From Aurelia coerulea (taxonomy: Eukaryota; Cnidaria; Scyphozoa; Semaeostomeae; Ulmaridae): a stretch of 64,000 nucleotides of DNA. Every line of letters begins with the position of its first letter. Within the stretch, counting starts at the first letter, position 1. Shown here piece by piece: positions 57,901 through 64,000 of the stretch. Location of the stretch: contig CM076959.1 in assembly GCA_039566865.1 (NCBI GenBank), positions 16,910,501 through 16,974,500 of the forward strand. Direction: 5' to 3'. Below the pieces are notes generated by a model. That model ran no database searches. It had not been told where the DNA came from and was given only the letters and a program-made list of their open reading frames with translations. The position numbers and the translations under genes are program-made.

Positions 57901-58317
57901 TTCAGAGTGCCCGCAAAGGACCCTGGGTGCCAATGGCTCTTTAATTACTACAATTATGGTAATTGTGGTGCAATTGTGGCTTGATAACGAGCTATGCTCG
58001 AAACGTCGTGCTTATTTCAATTTGCATCAAAGTTCTTATATTTTACTTTGTTTACTTGTTTATCTTTGCAATTGTGGTAGCCGATACACCATATTATTGT
58101 TTTATTGTATGTCATTGTATCACATTATTGTATCTAAAACATACGATCTTGTGTTTACAGGCGCAGAAGCATCTCACCTCGCCGATTCCGCGAAGATCGT
58201 TTTGACCGTGACCGCTTTGGAGGAGGAGGAGGTGGTGGCCGATTTGAGAGAGACCGAGGCTTCGAAAGGAGGTATGACCGAGATCGAGAACGAGACAGAT
58301 TTACCAGAAGATACTAA
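45970..58317 (+). CDS. SR-family splicing factor, one RRM plus RS tail (8 exons, 181 aa)
   Basis: Exons: 45970-46078, 48391-48431, 53229-53312, 54364-54418, 54945-54966, 55779-55811, 57243-57287, 58161-58317 (TAA). Phases agree; total 546 nt. The product binds pre-mRNA and promotes exon recognition in the nucleus. The N-terminal RRM (about 5-72) has RNP2 LFVGSL and RNP1 RGFGFVEY with the short intervening loop typical of SR proteins, and ends in RIVVEWAKG. The tail (76-181) is rich in RS, RD and RG: RSRSRD, RRRSPPPR, RSPPRF, RRRSISPRR, a seven-glycine run, then RDRERDR. No second RRM or zinc knuckle, so it is closer to short SRSF- or RS-type factors than to SRSF1 or SRSF7. Start: ATG with A at -3 and G at +4. 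Intron 2 (4.8 kb) and introns 1 and 3 hold many repeats. Confidence 0.92.
46658..47649. mobile_element. Family D MITE, long copy
   Basis: CCGGGTGTCCCAAAAAAAA and TTTTTTCTGGGACACCCAG ends with TA outside. Arms share CCTCGATAGTTAACTTGAAG and the AAGTTAACTATCAAGG counterpart. The middle (46940-47390) is extra sequence, including a 24-bp tandem pair at 47085-47132. Confidence 0.8.
47662..47960. mobile_element. Family K MITE, reversed copy
   Basis: CCAGGGTGCATTCCATGTA to GCATGGAATGCACCCTGG, the reverse complement of 33032-33321 along its length. Intron 1 of the SR gene. Confidence 0.85.
49048..49176. mobile_element. Inverted pair of TGAAGAA-GAAACGT units
   Basis: Arms of about 50 bp (ATAATTCAGAAATACACTAT and ATAGTGTATTTCTGAATTAT) are almost perfectly complementary. 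Each contains the CTGAAGAA / TTGAAAAA plus GAT-loop-ATT stem plus GAAACGTT motif, the plus-strand copy being 49122-49147. Confidence 0.7.
49813..50244 (+). other. Open frame of 143 codons in SR intron 2, unidentified
   Basis: Open from an ATG to TGA with serine- and cysteine-rich content (e.g. CECSYLALRLAKFQPSVL). No splice sites tie it to the SR gene, and I recognise no domain. A further open frame follows at 50301-50528. It could be a relic of a mobile element whose tail is the adjacent tandem array. Confidence 0.25.
50544..51230. repeat. Three-copy tandem array, 200-240 bp units
   Basis: Units begin at CATAACGGGTCCCT (50544), CATAATGGGTCCCT (50743) and CATAACGGGTCCCT (50984). Each has TTCTAATGCAGAT, GGAGCAAGAGTAC and CTTTGCACTGTCAGGAAATT. 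The end motif CAACAACGGACTTCAATCTC is itself repeated once or twice in later units. Confidence 0.9.
51343..51819. mobile_element. Family F MITE with a nested family I MITE
   Basis: CAATAGACCTTTCAGCTATT and AATAGCTAAAAGGTCTATTG ends. Family I occupies 51445-51730 (TCTCATTCAATTCCTAC / GTAGGAATTGAACGAGA). Confidence 0.85.
51971..52394. mobile_element. MITE with AATAGACCATTTCACAATTT ends
   Basis: Inverted arms of about 85 bp (GAGCGCGGCCCATTCTGACA / TGTCAGAATGGGCCGCGCTC). Confidence 0.85.
53401..53916. mobile_element. Family N element, 516 bp, 8-bp target duplication
   Basis: CCCGGGGGGACCACT and AGTGGTCCTCCCGGG tips, flanked by ATCATACG (53393-53400 and 53917-53924). SR intron 3. Confidence 0.9.
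54087..54248. mobile_element. Short MITE with CAGTATTACCCCGCCA ends
   Basis: CAGTATTACCCCGCCACTAA and TTAATGGTCGGGTAATACTG, TA on both sides. A distant relative of family B by its tips. Confidence 0.85.
55300..55463 (+). mobile_element. LINE 3' tail with GGGG/CCCC hairpin
   Basis: GGCCATGGGGTAGTC...CGCTCCCCATGGTA then an AT-rich body and a run of A. Same family as 11815-12057. Confidence 0.7.
56103..56403. mobile_element. Family E, right half
   Basis: TTAGATTTACCCTTCTTCTT, GTTTGCCCTGCTGGTTTC, CTGCAGTCGCTAATGGC, and a tip TTTTTCTGGCTCACCCTGTA. Confidence 0.75.
56408..57208. mobile_element. MITE with CTGGGTGACTCAAACAATGC ends and a nested TTAA element
   Basis: Left ACTGGGTGACTCAAACAATG with CCCCTCTGTTTGAA; right TTCGAACAGGGGACC with TAGTCACCCGGTA. 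It ends 34 bp before SR exon 7. Confidence 0.7.
56562..56753. mobile_element. 192-bp element at a TTAA target
   Basis: AGGCACACTGTCCCC and GGGGATAGTGTGCCT tips, TTAA at 56558-56561 and 56754-56757. TTAA duplication is the piggyBac mode. CATTCATGCATAATT and AATTACGCATGAATG form an inner hairpin. Confidence 0.75.
57685..57803 (-). mobile_element. LINE 3' tail, reverse orientation
   Basis: The reverse complement reads GGCCTCGGGGTAGTCATAGC...CTCCTCGGGGAA. Close to 24363-24480. Confidence 0.65.
57980..58067 (+). mobile_element. 88-bp retroelement end with TGATAA-hairpin-GAAACGTC motif
   Basis: Flanked by GCAATTGTGG (57970-57979 and 58068-58077). The motif is TTGATAA (57981-57987), C, stem GAGC/GCTC with loop TAT, GAAACGTCGT (58000-58009). 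It lies just upstream of SR exon 8. Confidence 0.7.
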
Positions 58318-58396
58318 AACATTTGCTCGTCTCAAAGATGGTTTATTTGCTAAGACAGTATTTTAATGTTTACATGTAAAATGCTGTAGTCAGTAG

Positions 58397-60731
58397 GAGG
58401 GGGGTGACAGGGTAGTGGTACCATGGTACCAGAGGGGGTGGTACCTGGTACCAAATTCTAGAAAGATGGTGGAACCTGGTACCAAAAGTAGTGGTACCGG
58501 TACCCAGCCTATAGGTGTTGGTACCAACAAAATGTTTTGTCAATTGATGTTTTTGGAATTCTTTGAACAGCTTTTAACAGTACAAACAAAGTTTCAGCTT
58601 AGTGGAAGCGATGCAACGTCTGCGACGTGCAGGTGCACAATTGCGTTGTCTTGCAAGCACAGAGTTGTTGCTGTTGTTGTTATTACATCGATTATTTCCA
58701 CATCAGTGGTTATTTCAGAGAGAGTACAATACAATTTCGTGCCAAAAGACAACAGCAACCACTCCACAGTGTTCCAGGGCATGTAATTAATGTGAAAAAT
58801 GAAAGTATCAGAATTATACCAAACTGATTTTTCTATTGTTCACCGTAGCCTGAGGTATATCAAGACGCAAACAAATTTCAAATCGGACAATTTAGTGCTG
58901 AGAAAACATCATTTCAAGTTGGGCCTAAAAAGTGTACGTAAGTCTTCTTTCTAAGCACAGCAAGGCCACAAAGTAGCACTAAGTTTCAAATTCAAATTTC
59001 TTGGCTTGCACTCACCCGATTTTCGTGATTTTTGTTTTGTTCAAAAGATTAAGCCTTGCAGAGTATGTAGTGAAAAAGTGGATTGAAAATTTTATTTTGG
59101 GATGCGGAAATTTTGCGAATTCATACTGGTAACTAAACGTTAAATAAACTAAAACTGAATCACGAAGCGCTTCTTCAACATTAAAAAAGAAGAATCTATG
59201 TTACAGAATTCTCGGAAAGTCTATTGTAGAATCAGGTTTAAGCTATTGGCAACACGTTTGCAAAAGGGCTTAGTAGAATAAGCTCTGAAATAATTTTGGC
59301 GAACTTTTCACGAAGACCAGTTTTGCGCCTTTTCAGAGTAAAAATTGCATTTTTTTATGACGAAAATCTATTAGCAAAGCCAATATTTCATCATATCTCC
59401 ACAGTTTCAAATACATGCTTTTTAGCAATAGAAGTATAAAGTCTTTTTACATAATTCACTAATTTTCAAGGTTTTGAAAACATGCAGCCAATTCTACAAT
59501 GATTTGTTATATCCCAAGGTGAAAAATGTACCTAGTAACATCGAAAAACAGAACAAACACCAAAATAGATACCTAATATGATTAGGGAGTTGATCTCTAA
59601 CCTCCTTTTGACTATAAGCGGGAAATATTTGTTTCATTGAACATCTAGTTCAGTCTATAGTACAGTGGCAATACAGACATAATTTGCTAAAAAAGACTTC
59701 TTCTTCACTGGCCTTCATGAAAAATTCGCCAAAATTAGTTGAGAGCTTATTCTACTTAGCTCTTTTGCAAAAATGTTCCCAACAGGTTAAACTTGATTCT
59801 GCAATAGGCTTTACGAGAGTTCTGAAACATAGATTTTTTGTTTTCAATGTAGAAGGAGCGTTTCGTGATTCAGTTTTAGTTTTTATGAACGATTGGTTAC
59901 CATTATGGATTGAAAAATTTGCACATCCCAAGATGAAATTTTCAATCGACCTTTTAACTACATTTTTTGCAGGGTTCAATCTGTCAAACAAAACAAAGAT
60001 CATGAAAATCGAGTGAGTGCAAGCCAAGAAATTTGAATTTGAATGTTAGTGCTATTTTGTAGCCTTGCTGTGCTACAAAAGAAGCCTGCAGTACACTTTT
60101 TAGGCCTAACTTGAAATGATATTTTCTCAGCACTAAATTGTCCGATTTGAAAAATTTTTGCGTCTTGATATACCTCAGGCTACGGTTGAATATAGAAAAA
60201 TCAGTGTTGTACAATTCTGAAATTTTCATGTTTTGGCATTAATTACACTAAAATGGAAATCTGGATCACAGTGCACTCTTTGGAATGGGATTGGATGAAG
60301 CTGTAGGCCATCACAACCACGAGAAGGATTCGAACAAGAAACAATGTCATCATCAAAGTTGTTCAGCTCCTCAAACACATTGCAATTTATACGTATTAAC
60401 ATTTCATTCTGAACAGTTGTTTTTGGGGCAGGAGAAGAAAAGCTCACAATCCTTCTTACTCTCTCCTTTCTTGTTTGAAATGTTTGTTCATTCAAGTTGT
60501 CTATGGTGCCTTTGGTACGTTGTTAGAGGAGCTATTTTCACGACCTCTTTCGAGAACTCCTCGTAGATGGTAAACTATGTCTACATTATCAGCTATTATC
60601 TCCTTCGATCAAAATTGGGATTACGTGGTACCATTGCTTTCAATTTGGGTGGAACCTGGTACCATCAGGGGTGGAACCTGGTACCAAACCATGTGGTACC
60701 GGTACCAAAGACCCCCCCTGTCACCCCCCTC
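58397..60731. mobile_element. 2.3-kb foldback element with 6-bp target duplication
   Basis: Tips GAGGGGGGTGACAGGG and CCCTGTCACCCCCCTC, flanked by CAGTAG at 58391-58396 and 60732-60737. Subterminal GGTACC motifs repeat at both ends. The arms (about 58397-59330 and 59690-60731) pair over most of their length (GCCTGAGGTATATCAAGACG / CGTCTTGATATACCTCAGGC), with a loop of about 360 bp. The only long frame (59684-60016, 110 codons) lies inside an arm and has no recognised homology. Confidence 0.88.
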
Positions 60732-60737
60732 CAGTAG

Positions 60738-61460
60738 GGTACAGAAGTAGGGTAAGATAACCTCTATCTTGGGGGTTGGAAAGGGGCCTTTTGTCACATT
60801 TCTCGTCCTTTGGCCAGCATTTTTAAAGGCTATGTCTGCAAGCAAATTTGGGTGTCAAGGGTGAATTAGGGTGACACGAAAATATGTAACATACCAAGGT
60901 CGGTAGAGTAGAGTAGAGAAATTTAGCTTTTTACCGCTAATGGATAGGATATGAAGCATTTCACTGCATGGGATTTATAGGTATATATACGATTTTTCCG
61001 TGTGATTTCTCGTACTTTGCTGATTTCATAGCAAGCCCTTTAAATTTTTTCTGAAAAAAGAACATTTATGCTTGATTGTAAGTTTATTAAAAAGGCAGTG
61101 ACAGAAATGCCCCCTTTGTTATTAGAATATCATTGGAAAAAGTTGTGTTTTATAGCACCTTCCCTCGGCCACACATAGCACTTTGAGCAACGCACCAACT
61201 AACTAGGTCTGGATCTGTAAAGACTTTGTTCGTTTGGTCAATTGGCAAAGATCTAGTGGGGTTTTTAAAGTATACTGAGATCGAAAAGACCCAGGAACCA
61301 CGTATGTAAAGATGTATGTCTTTATACGTAAGCAAGTAGCACAAACGTAGCTATCATTTTCCTTTTGACAAAATTTATCGACGGGCAATTCATTTCTGCA
61401 AACAACAATCACTCATATTTTTTGCCAACCAGATAATCAGATGATTTGATGTAAATTGGA
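60738..61460. other. Spacer, no recognised feature
   Basis: AT-rich, with only short open frames that look like chance. Confidence 0.5.
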
Positions 61461-62149
61461 TAGACGATTACGCTAAAAATGGCGGCAAGGAACTCTTCAC
61501 CAAGGGGCATTCTGTTCCAGCATAGGTTCCAAATCTTTATTTCGGCGTAAAAAGGCGGGTGTAAAATTCAATGACCTATTTCTTTCGATTGAATGGCTTG
61601 AAAGAAACTTTAGAAACTTATCTATAATTCTACCGTTGGACTTTTCAGAAATTTTGAATATTTTTGGAAATTACAGCATATCTTACATTTCAACTCATTT
61701 GAGGATGTGACGTCATCAAATTTCTAAATCATAAACCAGATGAGTGACAGACTTTTGCTTGACACCATATTGTAGGCATTTATGAACTATGGCTTCCTTC
61801 GAAACTATTTCATGTTACGTCAAACTGTTTAGAAATTAAGATGGTTTTAAGTTTTTTTGAAAATTTTTCTTGAATTCTTGAAAAAGAAGAAAAACACTAT
61901 GATTCTGAAAATATTGAAGATTTCAGAAAATTCCAAGGGTAGAATTATAGAGAATTAGCTAAAGTTTCTTTGAAGTCATTCAGTTCAAAGAAATAGGTCA
62001 CTCAATTTTACACCAGCCTTTTTAAAGATTTGGAACCTATGCTTTCTGTTCCAATTGCTGATCTTGGACGATTCTGCTGGGATTCGGTTAAAAAACGCAG
62101 TGCATCTTGGTAAAGCGTTCATCGCTGCCATCCTTAGCATAATCGTCTA
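61461..62149. mobile_element. Family H MITE with a nested family A MITE
   Basis: TAGACGATTACGCTAAAAAT and TAGCATAATCGTCTA ends with ATGGCGGCAAGGAAC / CATCGCTGCCATCC inside. Confidence 0.85.
61519..62043. mobile_element. Family A MITE, complete, 9-bp target duplication
   Basis: AGCATAGGTTCCAAATC to GATTTGGAACCTATGCT, flanked by TTCTGTTCC (61510-61518 and 62044-62052). Confidence 0.92.
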
Positions 62150-62197
62150 TTGAAATGATCTCAAACATTGAGACTTTTAATAAGGTCAGTTATGTCT

Positions 62198-62850
62198 GAT
62201 TTACGGGTTGTCCCGTAGGCTTTTCATAGCTTGTTAAATAAGAGCAGATTTTGTAATACAATAACAACAGTTGCGTTTGATTGACACCTCAATTCAAAGC
62301 GATTAGCGGATGCAGACAAAGGAAATTCTCTCAACCAGTAATTCAAAACAAACAAAGCCGCAAAAGTTTCGCCGAAACTAGTAGGGCAAACTCTCGCCTT
62401 GTGCAAGCGAAAGGTGGTTTTTAAGGGAAGTTATGCGCTTATAGCGAAAGAAGAAGGGTAAATCTAAAGTTCTGTCGCTTAGATTATGTATATTTGATTC
62501 AAGAGCCGAGCAGAAGGCATTGTAATTCTCGCGTCTTTAGAGCTTAAAATGAAACGATTACAAAGCAGCTCCTAAATCAAATAAACACAATCTAAGCGAC
62601 AGAGCTTTAGATTAACCCTTCTTCTTTCGCTATAAGCACATAACTTCTCTTAAAAACCATCTTTCGCTTGCACAAGGCCAGAGTTTGCCCTGCTAGTTTC
62701 GGGGAAACTTTTGCGGCTTTGTTTGTTTTGAATTACTGGTTGAGAGAACTTCCTTTGTCTGCAGTCGCTCATCGCTTTGAATTGAGGTGTTAATCAAACG
62801 CAACTGTTGCTATTGTATTACAAAATCTGCCCTTGTTAGCTTGTTATGGA
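62198..62850. mobile_element. Family E foldback, complete
   Basis: Arms with AGATTTTGTAATACAATAAC / TTGCTATTGTATTACAAAAT, CAATTCAAAGCGATTAGCG, AAGAAGGGTAAATCTAAAG and counterparts. The left tip is CGGGTTGTCCCG. Confidence 0.85.
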
Positions 62851-63067
62851 TTTGGAAATCTTTTTACACTTATTTTACCGATAAAGAAAACCTACGATGT
62901 TTCATGAAATTGTTCAAATTCAACTTTACATCAAAATACGTCTGGTAATTATTTAAATGCCCATTGTCAGCAATGATGCTGTGTGCGCTGAATGAAAAGC
63001 AAGGCAAAAAGAACCTGGATAGGCCAGAAAGTTATTGTCACAAAGGGTCTTTAACTGAAAATAGCCT

Positions 63068-63486
63068 TAAATTACGGACTCGTGGCATTAAAGCCATAAA
63101 CGCAACAAAACACCGTAATCTGTAGAAAGAAGACTGTTAACTCCTGTAAAAGAACAACAGCCAAAATAAACCTGTAACTAGAGACAAATCTGTTGAATCC
63201 TGCAAGAGAAAAACGAGTTAATCTTAAAACCTGAAAGGAAAGAAATAAGGTAGTAACTCGTAACTGCAACGTTGTTCTTTATTGCAGTTATTGGTGAGTT
63301 ACTAACTTATTTCTTTCCTTTCAGGTTTTAAGATTAACTCCTTTTTCTCTTGCAGGATCCAACAGCTTTCTCTCTAGTTACAGGTATATTGTGGGCATTG
63401 CATTTTTACAGGAGTTATCAGTCTTCTTTCTACAGATTACGGTGTTTTGTTGCGTTTATGGCTTTAATGCCACGAGTCCGTTATTT
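63068..63486. mobile_element. Family J foldback
   Basis: Arms of about 185 bp (63068-63255 and 63300-63486): AAATTACGGACTCGTGGC / GCCACGAGTCCGTTATTT, and CTGTAGAAAGAAGACTG / AGTCTTCTTTCTACAG. Confidence 0.9.
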
Positions 63487-63796
63487 AAGGCTATTTTCAA
63501 ATTTTGTACCACAAATCATTTGGTCTTTAAACTATAGTTGCAAATCTCAGATGACATCTAATTTGAGACGGACTTCCTGAGGATAAGTAAGTCTTCAAAT
63601 TGTCTTGAAATGATTTGCCCGTCGAGTCCCGTCGCACACATTTTTTATGTTTTAAAGTTGTTGTTTAACTAGTAAACTTAGCCACCTGATTGGTTTCATA
63701 CACACAGTGTAAAGGTATTGTTGCTTGTATCTTTATTGGACTCTTTGTAAAGGAAATTATCTTTATATGGGAGGGGGTGGTGACAGGTAACGGGGA

Positions 63797-64000
63797 AAAT
63801 AGTATAAAAGTAACAAGTACCTCAATTTTAATTTAGTGTTTGGACAATTTGCCAATTTTGTCTAGATTAGATTAGGCCAACCACAATAATTTTTGTGATA
63901 CAAAGAGTTTGGCCTAATCTAATCTAGACAAAATTGGCAAATATGGCAAACACTAAAGTAAATGGAGAGGTACTTGTTACTTTTATACTAATTTTTACCC
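63797..64000. mobile_element. Palindromic MITE at the window end
   Basis: AGTATAAAAGTAACAAGTAC and GTACTTGTTACTTTTATACT, and ATCTAATCTAGACAAAATTG with its complement, around a loop of about 25 bp. The right end may run past the window. Confidence 0.85.

Noticed and set aside
55779..58317. Separate small basic-protein gene
   Set aside because: The RS-rich pieces join in phase with the upstream RRM exons, so they are exons of the SR gene.
59684..60016. 110-codon ORF in the foldback arm
   Set aside because: Lies in an inverted-repeat arm, is not preserved in the other arm, and has no recognisable motif; probably chance.

Overview
The window is nuclear DNA from an animal. It is AT-rich and holds three plus-strand protein genes built from short exons with GT/AG introns. 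The introns and spacers are crowded with small transposable elements, mostly hairpin-forming MITEs, plus LINE tails and tRNA-derived SINEs. This repertoire, an IL-17-receptor-like gene, and LINE fragments of the kind common in cnidarians point to a marine invertebrate, possibly an anthozoan. I cannot fix the species.

Layout. 1-0.5 kb: a MITE end and an exon-like PHD-finger ORF. 0.5-5.6 kb: mobile DNA and tandem duplications. 5.70-31.02 kb: a 19-exon gene for a single-pass receptor (697 aa) with signal peptide, duplicated fibronectin-like ectodomain, one membrane span and a cytoplasmic SEFIR domain, i.e. an IL-17-receptor-like protein. 32.92-44.44 kb: an 8-exon gene for choline dehydrogenase (CHDH, 601 aa) with a mitochondrial-type leader. 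45.97-58.32 kb: an 8-exon gene for a small SR splicing factor (181 aa). 58.40-60.73 kb: a 2.3-kb foldback element. 60.7-64.0 kb: several more foldback elements. I assembled all three genes exon by exon; every junction keeps phase and each total length is a multiple of three.

The three proteins do not form one pathway: cytokine-type signalling, mitochondrial choline oxidation to betaine aldehyde, and pre-mRNA splicing. However, an IL-17 receptor gene beside CHDH matches the human 3p21.1 neighbours IL17RB and CHDH, so the linkage may be ancient.

Repeat families are named by their ends. A: AGCATAGGTTCCAAATC, 9-bp target duplications. B: CAGTAAAAACCCGC, TA target. C, D and G: CAGGGTGTCCC / CCGGGTGTCCC, TA target. 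E: foldback with a core containing AAAGCGATTAGCG. F: CAATAGACCTTTTAGC. H: TAGACGATTACGC. I: TCTCGTTCAATTCC. J: ACGGACTCGT. K: CCAGGGTGCATTCC. N: several G/C-tipped families, most with 8-bp duplications. Recurrent short retroelement ends carry two kinds of hairpin. One is a GGGG/CCCC LINE tail. The other is a TGA(A/T)(G/A)A-stem-GAAACGT motif resembling the hammerhead region of Penelope-like elements.
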